Positions 1 through 11,198 of a stretch of DNA of 64,000 nucleotides are shown here, piece by piece; within the stretch, counting starts at the first letter, position 1; every line of letters starts with the position of its first letter. The notes beneath the pieces were generated by a model, which worked only from the letters and a program-made list of their open reading frames with translations, made no database searches and was not told where the DNA came from. Source of the stretch: Bemisia tabaci (Eukaryota; Arthropoda; Insecta; Hemiptera; Aleyrodidae). The DNA is taken from positions 25,668,382-25,732,381 of the forward strand of contig NC_092799.1 in assembly GCF_918797505.1 (NCBI RefSeq), written 5' to 3'. The position numbers and the translations under genes are program-made.

Positions 1-114
1 ATCCACCTTGTAGAAATATTATTGGTGGATTATATTCTAACAAGCCAACGCTTGTTGAGTATAAGACAAATTCAATACCAACAATAGGTTCTGGAATCCA
101 TTGAATTAATTGAC

Positions 115-158
<44 letters not shown>

Positions 159-600
159 TGAATCAAGCAAATTTATCTAAAATCGAGAAGAGACTCGTAT
201 TTCCTCTTGATTATAGCGAAATCTACCTGAGTTAGGCACATATACAACTCTTGTTTTATATTTTAAGAAAAAGAGACTTGTATTTTCAGGGCACTAAGTA
301 ATATGCCAATATTTATGAAACCACCAGGGTGAACTATAGTTTGAATTTTCAAAAGTATACGGGGCAATATGTCACATAGAGAGCGTAGTAGAGCTTAAAC
401 ATTAAATTTTGAAGGTGAATTTTAGTCTGAGTATACCATTTTGGAATTAGCTTAATTTTGAGTATTTAGGATCTCGTTCCTTTCAAAAGTATTACTCAAC
501 TCCTTGCAACGCCATGGTAATTCAGTATATGACTTTACGGGGTCATTCCTAAGGATAGTTTTTTTTTAATATTTTTTAACTAGTTCATCGTATGGCTAAA
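1..600. other. Non-genic AT-rich sequence with a poly(A) tract
   Basis: No coding signal is visible on either strand. The only notable item is an uninterrupted A-run of about 37 bases at 119-155, preceded by TT. It could be a mononucleotide expansion or the tail of a retroposed sequence, but no target duplication or retroposon body was recognised beside it. Confidence 0.6.
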
Positions 601-692
601 CCCAAAAAGTCAGGGAATTTTGTCATTTTTTGTCATGGAAAACCTGGAATCGTCAGGGAATTTCATTTTGAAAATCTTGTAGACAACCTGGT
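601..692. repeat. Family H repeat fragment (CAGGGAATTT type)
   Basis: The stretch carries the phrases GTCAGGGAATTT and GTCATGGAAAACCTGGAA, which recur at 11.2-11.7, 23.5-23.8, 49.0-49.2 and 63.0-63.3 kb. Complete copies elsewhere begin with CAGGGTTGCCAC and end with its inverse, so this is a truncated internal piece. Confidence 0.6.
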
Positions 693-756
693 TTTTTTTT
701 TTCTCGAGGAAGTGCGGGATTTTTGGAATCAGATTCATGTCCTCTAGGAGGTCCAA

Positions 757-966
757 TCAGCCTCGAAATCGTCTATCTACAATAAGGACGTCGTCCTTTT
801 TTAACCAACTCCGTAGTCCTGCCGCCGAAGCTTCCATTCCCGCCGTCAGTATACTTGCGGCATTGTTCTTGCCGTCGGCAAAGTACGGTCCGAACACATG
901 CCTCAAGCACATAGCCGGTAGTGCTAACGACAAGCATTGCCAAACCAAACCTAATAGAGAAAACAA
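757..966 (-). pseudogene. Relic of a DDE_Tnp_4-type (Harbinger/ISL2EU-like) transposase
   Basis: A minus-strand open stretch of about 69 codons has no convincing start and ends in a stop. Its second half contains HVFGPYFADGKNNAAS and then DDVLIVDRRFRG. I recognise this pair as the block around the second catalytic aspartate in the DDE superfamily endonucleases of PIF/Harbinger and ISL2EU-like DNA transposons: a GPY.sDgrNND segment followed by a D.f.vDRgFRD segment. The expected glycine in DRG is replaced by R, and a stop follows immediately, so the gene is broken and truncated on both sides. The frame upstream on this strand (773-1174) gives only low-complexity hydrophobic residues and is not considered coding. 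No terminal repeats for this element were found. Confidence 0.65.
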
Positions 967-1970
967 AGTGTGAAGAACAAGGAAAAACGTAGGGAACCAA
1001 ACCTAAAACATTGATAAATAACATAAACAAAAATAAAGAACTAAAAAAAAATACTCTAACTTTTATTTTGTTATAAAAGTAAAAATTAATAAATTCAGTA
1101 GTTAAGACAGATAGTAGAAAGATATATAAACAAACAATAGAAGTAGTTAAACGCCAAAACTCAGAGATGCTCAACAGTAAAATTACAAAAACAGGAAATC
1201 AGTTGAGATTTAGGTTGAAAAAAAACCTGTGTGGATCATAAATCTCAAATAGCCTAGAGATCATAGAAATGAAGCCAAATTCCTCTCGCCAGATATATCC
1301 TATTGTTGTCTCTCCAGATCTATATCCTTTTCCTGATGTACACAAACCCACAAACAAAATAAGACACACTTCTATTAAGTATCAAATTATTAATCAATTA
1401 TTAATAGTCCAACTCATGATCCTAAACCACCCAATCAGATAAATTAATACAAACAGAAATAATTCAGACAAATTCACTACTGACATGCACACGTCTGAAT
1501 CCGCTGGAAAAGTAGCGTATTTTTTTGCAATACTGAGATAATCTGCGCGCAATTTCCCACTTTCGAAAACGAAGCGAGCAACTATTCGAACTCCGGAGTA
1601 GGTATGTGGTATCACGCGGAATTGAAGGAAAATCATAGCTCTTTTCCTATCTCAAATTGCGGACTTCATGAATTCCAAGCTCGCATCGATTTAAAACTTG
1701 CAAATCCGCAATATTGACGTGAGGACTGGGCGACGGTCCACCGCGCTCTTAATCATCCCGAAATCATATGAATTTTGTTTTCTCTCAACTTGTCATCAGT
1801 TATTAGCGGAGGGATATTTCGATCAACAGTTCCATAGTCTAAGTTTTTAATAAGCAAGGTTTAAGATGTTTATGTAAATAAATTCTTTTTATACACCAAA
1901 TCTTGAAGAATTACTCATACTTCGCGACCTCTTCTAAGAGGTCATGCAAGGGGTCACTTCCTACATTCTC
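967..1970. other. Non-genic sequence
   Basis: This is AT-rich sequence with no recognisable domain or repeat family. Short frames at 1394-1636 have no supporting motif. Confidence 0.5.
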
Positions 1971-1974
1971 TGTG

Positions 1975-3473
1975 AGAGAAAAATAGGACAGTTGATGAAA
2001 GATGCACTCTTCCAGTCAATCTACTGATTTTGAGAGCTACATCTTCCTTATAATTTAGCCTGTCTCTCAGAGCTACTGTTAATTTCTCTGCTTGGAATTT
2101 TAAATCGTCAATGTGTATTTCGCTAATCCTACATGGAAAGTTTGCTGTAAAGCCTTCAACTAAACCAAGCTTGCCATTGATATCTAAATGGTCTCCTTAT
2201 ACTAATTCAGCAGTGAAATAAACTGAGCCAGAAAATTCTGGCATATCAAAATAAATAATATCGGAAAATAATAATTTCAATTCATTTAATCAAATTTGAA
2301 AGACTGATTTACCGAAATACTTATTGTTAAAAAAAATGGAAAATCATGAATAGACAAATATTGGACAAGTCTCCTCTGAATTGAGGTAACAGATACATAC
2401 AACATAACATATACAACATTTAATATAACACAATATAACAATACACACAACAATATACAATACAACACCATACAATATAACAATACAATATAACAACAAC
2501 AATACAACATAACACAACAAACAGATACATACAACATAACATATACAACATTTAATATAACACAATATAACAATACACACAACAATATACAATACAACAC
2601 CATACAATATAACAATACAATATAACAACAACAATACAACATAACACAACAAACAAATACATACAATATACAATACAACAACAAACTGCTATTGTTATAC
2701 AATATAACATATACTGTGGTTAACTTATGGATCCCATGGTGAGAACCTAATGGATTGCCTACTTTATAAGAATCGCTATACAAAGCAAGAGGTATCACTA
2801 ATTTGTCACAGTTTTTCTGATACCAATGCTCTGCCTGGATAAAATTAAAGATTATCTTTTTCTCGTCTTTTAATTGATTCCTATAATCAAGGATTTTTGG
2901 AAGTGCAGACTTGGTACCCAAAAACCGATAGAGAACTTTCTTTAGCGGAATGCACTGGCCTTCGTGCTTAACACTAGTTGTTTTTTGGACACCATCCACT
3001 ATGACTGTCTCTGAAGTCTCCGCGCGCGATTAAAAGCGGTTCAGGAGGAATGAACGTTCCCAAACTGCCAAAATATTTGAACCGCTTCTAGACCAAGGAA
3101 TGGTGTTTTTTATAACGGGGTTATTAATTAAGAGACAGTCATTTAAGATTCATTAAGTACCAAATCTTTTGGTTTTTAAATTTATTTTTAAAAAATCGAT
3201 AAGGGAATTGAAAACATGTGTTACAAAATCAGTAACTAGTTGAACTTTATTCCGTGGTATTAAATTCTCAGCATATAAGGTTTGGAGCATATTTGCTGCC
3301 TCCCATTTAATGTAATTTTGAAATTGCTCCACAGAGAGAAGTTCAGAGAGTTCCTCATCATGGGCCGTATCCCTGACATGTTCCTCTACTTCGCTCACCA
3401 AATGTGTTATATTACTTATTAATTCATCATCGCCTTGGATGTGAGGTTGAGTCATACTGGGCATGAATGTTTC
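1975..3473 (-). pseudogene. Decayed copy of the C2H2/CACTA-like transposase family
   Basis: Read on the minus strand, three blocks line up in order with the intact 834-residue protein at 45686-48190. Block 1 (3153-3464) has ANMLQTLYAENLIPRNKV, matching residues of about 135-180. Block 2 (about 2700-3090) has LGTFIPPEPLL, then LDYRNQLKDEKK, then VGNPLGSHHGIHK, matching about 210-331. Block 3 (about 1975-2250) has SGSVYF, then GDHLDINGKLG, then FTANFPCR and NYKEDVA, matching about 395-468. The blocks are in different frames and block 3 has an in-frame stop. The segment between GIHK and SGSVYF is replaced by an AC/AT-rich tandem repeat. No zinc fingers, DLMHD motif or C-terminus were found. A possible acceptor (TTATAG) precedes block 1, so the ancestor may have had introns. 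It is a dead paralogue of a different subfamily from the intact copy. Confidence 0.75.
2389..2652. repeat. 132-bp tandem duplication of AC/AT-rich low-complexity sequence
   Basis: Two near-identical units, each starting ACAGATACATACAACATAAC, lie at about 2389-2520 and 2521-2652. A third partial unit follows. Because 132 is divisible by three, the minus strand shows a 44-residue cysteine/tyrosine-rich repeat in its frames. This is a by-product of low complexity and not a protein. The repeat sits exactly where the transposase relic loses its middle. Confidence 0.85.
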
Positions 3474-3792
3474 ATCTGATGGGTCTATAAATGAATGACA
3501 TTACTTGAAATGATCTTTGATAGATCTAAAATATGAAAAACTGCGAAAACAGCCACCGTCACTGCAAATGATTTCGCAGCCTGTAGGCTTTAAAACAATT
3601 ACAAATTACAATTATAATTACAACAATTTCACAAAATAAACTAAAATTACAACAATACACACAAACAAATTACAAACGGCTAAAATTTACACTACGGTTT
3701 TACTAAAATTTACAAAACAAACTGGCATTTTAGGTACGTAAAGAGCCTTAATCCTCTCCTCCTCCTCCGTCCGTCTTCCTTTAATTTGTAAT

Positions 3793-4870
3793 TTAAACGT
3801 TCTCGGCGAGTAGCAACTCTAGTGCCTCTTTTGAAAATGACTCTTTCCCCTTTTGAACATTGCTTGAAATGAAAGGATCCGAAAACATAAGACGTCTATT
3901 CAAAATACCTCGATTGCAATGTTCTCGAGCGTCTTTTCTCGAAAAATTAGACCTAAAATCTCGGTAAATTTTGTGTCCTGCTTCGACTGCCTCTTCGGAT
4001 AACTGGCCAATAGGTAATATAGCACGGGAAAACTGAAGTTCCATGAACTAGAATCTTAAGGAAAGTTGGTGACACAGGGTACCAAGGATACAAACTTACA
4101 AACAATTCGGCTGTTTCTCGGCAATTCTTAGCAAAGCTGTCTGTATTTACTTTAAAACCACTTGAAATGACCTCTAATATCACAGCAAGTATTTAAATAT
4201 GAGATTCAAGTTGATTCCAGCAATTTCTGAGAACTTTTCCGGAGCGGAAAAACACCTACGTGAGACATTACCGGTGTTCGTGGTTCCGAGCCTCTCCCTA
4301 TCAACATCTATTGACAAGTACATTGCGCTTTTGAAAGTTTCTTGAATCTCTTTCTTCTTATTTGTCAAAATGTTTTTCTTTTCCGTGTCTTGCTTACCAA
4401 TTTGATATTCTTTTATTGGTAGCTTGTACGCAACCTTTAACAAATGCTCAAAAAACCTTAGCGTGTGAAATAGAGAAGCCAAATTTGAAGGTTTCGGGAT
4501 CTTCCTTTCCCCTTTTCGTCAGGTAATTGAAGTTTGCAGACGTTGGAGTACATTTATAAACAGCGTGTTGTGCATTTGCTCTCTGTTAAGGCGTTCCATA
4601 CTTTCCCGTCCACCATTGTGGGCGTTAAAGTATGCTTCACCATGAAGTTATTTCCTTCAACTTCGGGAACTACAGTTGCCTTCAGATTTTGAATTGATTC
4701 TATATGTATGCATATTCATCTCTTATTATATCCTCGGTTTCGTGGATGAAACGGGTTCTTATCAGTCGGAAAAACCTTGAGGAGGAGGGTGTTGGATTTT
4801 GCCATAAGACCTGTTTTTCCCCATTAACATTACTAATCAGTCTTAAAGGTAGGAACTCCGAAAGATGTGT
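3793..4870 (-). pseudogene. Relic of an unnamed arthropod transposon-encoded protein
   Basis: On the minus strand the order is as follows. At about 4740-4850 there is VLWQNPTPSSSRF; at about 4600-4710, PTMVDGKVWNALTESKC; at 4180-4482, LGTTNTGNVSRRCF followed by IAGINLNLI; at 3953-4183, AELFVSLYPWYPVSPT; and at 3793-4044, LPIGQLSEEAVEAGHK, then RKDAREHCNRG, SDPFISSNVQ and SKEALELL. From memory this succession (DGKV.NALT, GNTARRFF, LYPWYPMP, GQLSEEAQEARNK, SDP.ISS) belongs to a protein repeated many times in insect genomes and presumed to be transposon-encoded; I cannot name its superfamily. A TAG and a TAA interrupt the frame at about 4700 and 4570, and the reading frame shifts near 4180 and 4045. 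It is therefore a pseudogene. Confidence 0.7.
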
Positions 4871-6205
4871 TTGTCATTCTGTGTATTATTCGTAAATTTT
4901 TGTTGGTATTCATCGTGCGTCGAACCATCAACACCCCATTACCCAATCAGTTGCAAACTTCTCTCATCCTCCGAGCAATCATTCACGACATCCCCTAGAC
5001 ACTGGAATAAACGAATCGTAGTTAGGTCAAGAATGTCTTGCAAGTGTACCTTGATTAGATCCTCTTTCACCGTAATGGCTTGCTCATTCGGATAGCACTC
5101 TTTAGCCTTTTGCAAATAAACAAACATGGTTGGACAAGTAGCATCTATTATATTATGGTAAAACTTAAAATTAAAATCGTTTGTTTAAATCAAACCACAA
5201 TGCTATTCATACTATATAATCTCAAGTGATTACTTACATGGAGCCGCAGCAAGACACCAGGTCCCATCATCAGGGCTTACATAAACAACACGTGTAAACT
5301 ACAAAGCAACTAAAATAAGCTAATAAAATAAGAAACTACATGAGAAAAGTATTTACATAACGAGATAAGAAAATATCAAAATATATAAAATAAAATAATA
5401 TTTATTAGAAAGTTAAAATCATTGATTCTCTTATCCGGAGTATGAGTGTGGTATACCATCGGCGTCCTATCGTGTTTCGTAACTAACATTATTTTGCAAA
5501 AAATGTCGAAGGACTGAATGAGTACTTGTGATATTTTCACCAAGTTTTACGTTTGGATCGTCGACTGGAAAGAAGTTGGGAAGTTTTTTCAATCTCCTAA
5601 AAAATTTTTTTTTTTCGGAGATACGTGTTTTTTTAGTCAGTCGTCCGCGATCTGGACCATAAAATCTATCATACAATTCTAAAATACCTCAACTCCCAGT
5701 AACAGGAATCGTGATAAGTTGCGATTTGATCGGAGAATGTATTGCGATTCTATCGACTTCGATTCATAGTTATATAGTCGCATAAAAATGGGATTACATT
5801 AAATACATTTGCAATAAATTCGCTGTTATCGACGGCGATTTATCGCAATATCATCGAACAAAAAATGGTGATAAATTGAGGTAAAATTTCGATTCTAATC
5901 GAACGCAATTTTACAGAGATAAAACAATATGATCGAGGATAATCACTCAGATGCTGACGATCCAAACGATTCTATTACCAAAAAATCGTGAAAAAATCGC
6001 AACTCGATTTAAACATATCGCGATTTTTCCGTTGGGAAAAAAAAATGCCGCTTGGGAAAACACCGTCAACATTTTTCCTGTGACAGGAGGTTATCATCCA
6101 CAGGTGGTAGAACTGGACCTTACTGTTCTTGTACAGATCCGTGTTATAAAACCAACATAGTCCATTCATCTGTTGTTGGAGAGAGCTAAAGGTAAAGAAC
6201 AGTGA
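4871..6205. other. Non-genic sequence, possibly outer parts of the relic
   Basis: A minus-strand open stretch at 4939-5127 (KECYPNEQAITVKEDL...) and another at 5467-5676 (YDRFYGPDRGRLTKKT) are just upstream of the relic in its sense direction and could be its 5' part. I recognise neither. 5700-5930 is rich in TCGATT and GCGATT words without a clear repeat boundary. Confidence 0.35.
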
Positions 6206-6208
6206 CTT

Positions 6209-6352
6209 GGCGCGCTTTGTGACATATCGATTGATCTGCCATTGAAACCAATGACAAGAATCGAATGACAGGGTGTTCCCAACAAACGACTCTTTACCAT
6301 AGCTTCATATGGGGAAACACCGATAAGCGATCATTTCACGTCTCGCCGCCGG
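6209..6352. repeat. Family L MITE, degenerate copy
   Basis: The copy runs from GGCGCGCTTTGTGACATATC to TTCACGTCTCGCCGCCGG, with a central GGGTGTTCCCAACAAACGAC. The best copy is at 58038-58198, whose ends are inverted (GTGGCGTG versus CACGCCAC) around ATATCGATTG. Confidence 0.65.
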
Positions 6353-6477
6353 TGAATAAAGAACGTCGAGGCGCGTGCCTTTTCTACAATCCCTGAGATT
6401 CCCGACGAATTGGTCCACAATGCGGATAATAGTTTTGTTAGAATAATGTCCTGTCTTCTGTAGCAGCATGGGGCTAT

Positions 6478-6907
6478 GTGCAGCGGCCCAGACCGGGGGG
6501 GGGGGGGGGTGTTTCCCGCGTCTGGTCCCCGGGCTGCAGCCCGCGTGCTGCCGAGAGCGGTCTTCAGTACACCTTGCTTCGCGCGAGAGTCAGGACTGTG
6601 TCGCTCTGTGCCCCGTGCCGGCTCGAAGTTAGCGTCGGAAAAACGAGTGTCAACCGGTGTGAAATCGGATTGGGTTCGTCGCTAATAGTTTCTGTGAATT
6701 GTGCCGATCGAAACGGCTCGATTTCGTCTCTCTCGGCAGTTCGCCCTCCGTGTTTACATTCGGCGAGTGATTTGTTTACGTTCGGCGGTTTTAAGTGTGC
6801 CGGTGGGTTTTTGTGGTGTATTCGGCGGATCTGATGGATAACTCAGTGTGATCGGTTGATTTTTCCACCGGAGCGGCGTTTTCCCCTTGGATTGTTCGTC
6901 TGATAAG
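6478..6907 (+). other. GC- and CpG-rich, exon-like stretch (candidate 5' UTR exon)
   Basis: Composition changes abruptly from AT-rich to CpG-rich, starting at a run of 14 G. The text (GTGTCGCTCTGTGCC, GTTTACATTCGGCG, GTGCCGGTGGG) resembles insect first-exon leader sequence, and no protein domain is visible in any frame. It ends in CTGATAAG followed by GTCAGT, which fits a splice donor with the exon ending at 6907. The coding exon at 36577-36824 on the same strand begins at a strong acceptor and carries only 161 nt of leader, so this stretch could be its upstream non-coding exon across a 29.7-kb intron. That link is inference. A CpG-rich promoter or an unrelated gene end is also possible. Confidence 0.35.
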
Positions 6908-7021
6908 GTCAGTTGTTGTCAATTTCGGTTTTCCAATCGACGTTATCATCGGATCTGTCTTGATGATAGGCCGCTCGCAAAAGTGCAGGTGTCCGATCCG
7001 GCGAGCTTTATCGTATTCCAA

Positions 7022-8104
7022 TATCGCAAATTGTAGCCCGAAAACTTTCTCGTATCTTCATTCGTGAACGGGTGCAAGTTTCATGAAGATATTTCAGGGC
7101 ATTTTTGGAATCAAAAAATACGCCAACATTTTTAAAGAATTGTCATTATTTTCGAGTAAATAAACAAAGTTGACCTTGATATGATAGGATGACTGTCATC
7201 GCACATCAAATTCAGTAGACGAGACGAGTGTTTTATTCATCATCATCAAGGTACTGGATGCGTTGGAAGTCAATAATTTTCATACTTTAGCAACCCTTAA
7301 TCCCAATATTTCAAGTAGGTAGTCTCAAAATCGAAAATCCCTCCGAGGTAACCCCCCTTTTTCAATGCGGAACAGTCTCGATCATTCATTTCATTTCTTC
7401 GATTCGATCAATGCTAAGTACACTCATCGTCAAAGAAACTTGACTGACTCTGTGAAAGCTCCTCTGAAATGCTTCGTGATTCTGTGAAATATTTTCGGAG
7501 AGCCGGAAATAAACGGTTGGAAAGAACTGGGGATGGGAGGTCAGACGAACTTTCTGAAAACTTCCAAGGCTTTTTGCGATCTGAATGTAAACCTTCAGGC
7601 CCTTCAAATCATCTTGTCCTGTCAGACTTCGCGCAGTATTTTATGGAAGCTCACTAGGCAGTTTTCATTTTGGCGTCGGAACTTTTTGGCTTTTGAACTA
7701 ACTTGGTCGCGGGAAACTTCTCCAAAGAATAATTTGTTACGAAGTTGTTTCAATGTTCAAGTACGAGAGGGCACGTATCTTGATTTGGCACTTTGAGAAT
7801 TTCTCTTCATCTTTACCCGTTTAAGAGACGTGCGACCATACTTTTATTCGCTCACTCTGTCCATAGGTAAAGGAAGCAATGTCATCCAATACAAAAAAAA
7901 TCTTCATTTTTGGGCGATTATGGTGCACGGAGTGAAGAGAGAACCACACATGATAAACCTTGCAGTATCCCTGAAAATGTATGTGCACGTCAGTATTTCA
8001 AAATCTACACTGAAAAAGAACTCCAGCCGTGGAAGCCGTACTTACGGGCTGTATATAGACATACCCCGTCTGCGTTCCGGGCTCAGAGGCTGAAAGTTCC
8101 GGGT
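7022..8104. other. Non-genic sequence
   Basis: No domain, promoter or recognised repeat was found. The short frames at 7386-8093 lack motifs and overlap on both strands. Confidence 0.5.
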
Positions 8105-8306
8105 GTAGTACTAAGGAAGAACGCCGTATGAACATTCGAGAGTTACCAAAGTTCCTTCGATGAAATGTTTATTTTTGAGGAAATTTATGAATATTTTTCC
8201 TTGAAATTTTCAGGAACTTTAGATAAAATTGCGATCAAAATTATCTGAACAATTGGGAGAAAAATATCCATACGTTTACCAGGAAAATCGTGTTTTATCA
8301 ATGGAT
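8105..8306. repeat. Family J MITE, 3'-truncated copy
   Basis: It begins TACTAAGGAAGAACGCCGTA and continues ACATTCGAGAGTTACC and TTTTTGAGGAAATTTATGA. This matches the full copy at 41058-41310 but lacks the inverted right end (GCACGGCAG). Confidence 0.7.
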
Positions 8307-8330
8307 TGAGAAGTGATCACAACCACCGAC

Positions 8331-8716
8331 CGAATAGACTCTATTAGTGCCACGTCACAGTCGGTATCGATTGTATCGAACTGGATCCAAACAATCAAAC
8401 ATAACCTTACTATTCAATATGAAACTAAAGAATTTCAGAGATAATTCGCCCAGTTTGAGAAAAAAGTTGTGTTAGAGACAGCTCTTTTAATCGCGGAACG
8501 TTCCCGCATTGTTAAGTTGACGGGATAAAGCAGTTTCAGAAAGGTGAAAATACCCACGAGGGCCACCATGATTTAGGCCACTCCTATGCCACTCCAGTTT
8601 CTTGGCTTTTGACAGTGAAATTCTGGGAGGGAGGTGTCAAGATGAGGTTATGTTTGATTGTTTGGATCCAGTTCGATACAATCGATACCGACTGTGACGT
8701 GGCACTAATAGCGTCT
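8331..8716. repeat. Inverted repeat with about 75-bp arms (family W)
   Basis: The left arm at about 8336-8413 reads TAGTGCCACGTCACAGTCGG ... ACTGGATCCAAACAATC. The right arm at about 8641-8716 is its reverse complement with few changes (GATTGTTTGGATCCAGT ... ACGTGGCACTAATAG). About 230 bp of unrelated spacer lies between. It is probably a palindromic non-autonomous element; its ends were not fixed. Confidence 0.7.
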
Positions 8717-8769
8717 ATAGAACCCAAGGAGCGCGCTGCACTCCGGAAAGGAGGGGAAAAAAACAACAA

Positions 8770-9081
8770 CAACAACAACATTTGATCTAGAGCCCAGACT
8801 CTTGAAAACATTGACAAGAAAAAGGACTCTTTTGATTCAACCAGATTTAAGCTTAAATCAAAAGGAAATCCGCTCAAATTAAGAGGCTTGGTTCTTGATT
8901 TGAGCTTAAATCTGATTGAATCAAGAGTATTTTTTCTCGTCGATATTTTTAAGAGCACGGACTCCAGATCCGATGTGTTTTTTTCCAGTGAGCAAAAATC
9001 CGATTGAATCAGGAGTATTTTTTCTTGTCGATGTTTTTAAGAGTCTGGACTCTAGAGCCAATGTGTTTTTTTTTTTCCAGT
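8770..9081. mobile_element. Family A MITE plus an appended second right half
   Basis: A copy of palindromic family A lacks its first bases (replaced by an AAC microsatellite) and ends with TTTTCCAGTG at 8990. It is followed directly by another right half (GAATCAGGAGTATTT ... TGTTTTTTTTTTCCAGTA) ending at 9081. Family A consensus is about 230 bp, with CACTGGAAAAAA ends, a TTGGATCTAGAGTC block and ACTCTTGATTCAATC in both arms. Confidence 0.8.
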
Positions 9082-10029
9082 ATATGCGAAAATGTGCGTC
9101 ACGTAATTCAGTGGCAGCCTTTCTCGAAAGAATTGATACCAAAAAAAACCCCCGTTGTTGGTTTTCGCCGTTCTGTATATTTCTATCAAAGAATTTCCCA
9201 ATCGATCCATTTCTGTCTAACTGCTAACGATCATAGTGTTTGATGTCAGCCGCCCGTCATTATAGTGGTCATTCTTGCTAATGTGTTGCTATTAAGCGCC
9301 AGCTAATGTGCCTAATTTGGTTCAAATTAATGTCGTATCATATTTCAATATTTAATTTTTATCATCAGCTTTAAACTTAATCATTTCTTGTAAGAGATAC
9401 GAGAAACTACACCAGTAATTTCTTATTTTTATTGATTTATTTCTGATTTTTTTTCCTTTGGCGTCCTCTGTCAGGGCGGCAGTCTGCGAAGTATCATGAT
9501 TCAATACAAATAATCATCGACTAAATGGAATATTCAGTAAGAAAAAACAATTTAATCGGCCCGAAACGATAATACAAAATAAACAACTTAAAATGGGACT
9601 GAGGCCGACGTCCTGAGTCATATTTTAAGTTGCTTATTTTGTATTTTTTGATGTTGATGCAGGGGTGCAGAAAGTTCTTGGCCTTCCCATTCTTTAAAAT
9701 TGCCTTCCCATTTTGAAAAACCCGTTTTTCTAAAAATAATTCGAAAATATAACTTTTTTATAGCTCGAACGCATAACTTGGCGCTACTTTTAGAAAAGCA
9801 CACGATTTCTACCGCGATTTTACGAAAGACACATGATTTACCCGCTGTTTTGCCAAAATAATTACGATTTTTCCAGCTATCCCATTTCGAAATTCCGTTT
9901 TTGGAGCCTTCCCATTTTCACACGCGAACGATCGCGACCCGCGTGGTCGAGAAGTTTTTTCATTCCTGATTTGATGCTCGGAAAATCTAAAAAATGTCCT
10001 TATAGATCCAGAAATGATCAATTGTACTG
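9082..10029. other. Non-genic sequence with a short hairpin
   Basis: Nothing coding was recognised. Arms at about 9571-9597 (AATACAAAATAAACAACTTA) and 9617-9644 (TAAGTTGCTTATTTTGTATT) form a hairpin around a CGACGT-containing loop. Confidence 0.5.
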
Positions 10030-10158
10030 CATTTTGCAATCAGGAACTACAATATCTGGCTTATTTGTTAAAGACTCATCTGCGTAAGGAAACCAATGGT
10101 ACATACGTTGTTCCTAAATTGAGCCAAAGATTGTAGCTCTTAATTGCAAAACGTAGGT
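10030..10158. repeat. Family S repeat
   Basis: GCAATCAGGAACTACAAT followed by TCTGGCTTATTTG and GGAAACCAATGGTACATA recurs at about 20024-20405, where a family R element interrupts it. A shorter copy lies at 44868-44940 as GCAATTAGGAACC ... CAGCTAATCC. Confidence 0.6.
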
Positions 10159-10159
10159 G

Positions 10160-10741
10160 GTCCAATTGAATCAGTGATTTCGAAAACACACCAACTCGAG
10201 TTTTTTTCGATTTTCACTTTTTGACGGTAGCATAAAGATAGAAGCATCTGCACGCAATAGGAAATCTCGAAATTGCAATCGGAAATGCTCGAAACAGCGA
10301 CGGGAAAAGGGAAAAATCGAAGTATTTCATTGGAAAAACCATTTTTTGGTCATTTCAAGGGAAACAGGTGACCATCCCATTTTGCTGTTTTTTTTTTTTT
10401 GGTTCAGTATACCTTGTACCAACAAGTTATATAAATATTCAAGCGTTATTCAGGTCGAAAAATATATATCTTTCAGGGCAGACTATGAAAAATCAGTATC
10501 TGAAAGTGGGTGAGACCGAAAACACACCAACTCGGAAATTTTTAAACGCTTAATTCTCTGTCATCAAACATGGTGTATCGATTTCAACTTGGTGCTTTAC
10601 AAAGTCTCTAAGTACATGTCCTTTGGCACCAAAAAGGTCTTTCTTAAACTATTTTCCTCACCAGCTGCGCAGTTTTAGGTGTCTCCTGAACAATTTTTTT
10701 CCCCGAGTTGGTGTGTTTTCGAACTCACTGATTCAATTGAC
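10160..10741. mobile_element. Family Q inverted-repeat element, 582 bp
   Basis: The ends are inverted copies of about 38 bp: TCCAATTGAATCAGTGATTT then CGAAAACACACCAACTCGAG on the left, and CCCGAGTTGGTGTG ... CACTGATTCAATTGAC on the right. The phrase AAAACACACCAACTCGG occurs once more internally at 10513. It has no coding content. Confidence 0.75.
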
Positions 10742-11198
10742 AGATGGATTATCGAATCTATCTCCCAAGTGCTGAAGATCCACTTTAATAAAGCGTGAAA
10801 AAGAGAATCGGTGCACAGGATGCTAATCCCGGTCACACATTTTTTTATTTTCGGGCAAGGTCAGGGACTGGAGCGGAAGCGCGGTTTCGGTTGTGCATTG
10901 TCTCTTCATCGTCCCCGCGGTGTGAGGTGACACGCAAGGAAGGGCGGGAGGATAAACCGTGAGGTAAAACAAAAGTAACGGTATCAAGTCGCAATGTTCC
11001 GTTCGGCTATTGCTCATAAAATGCAAATCTCCATAACGTACCATAATAGTGCAACACAACGATAAGATCCGCTCCGTGTTGTCAGATTTACGCTCGGTAT
11101 TCAGGGTTAGCCCGAAGAATGGTGCCCAGGCTTTTGAAACGGAACTTGAAATTCGTTTTTACTGAAGTTCCATGAGAGCAACATTACAGGGCCGATAA
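10742..11198. other. Non-genic sequence
   Basis: No recognised feature was found. The moderately GC-rich stretch at 10860-10960 has no domain in any frame. Confidence 0.5.

Noticed and set aside
2286..2999. 237-codon minus-strand frame read as one protein
   Set aside because: Its first part is transposase relic, but the rest is a cysteine/tyrosine-rich translation of an AC/AT tandem repeat.
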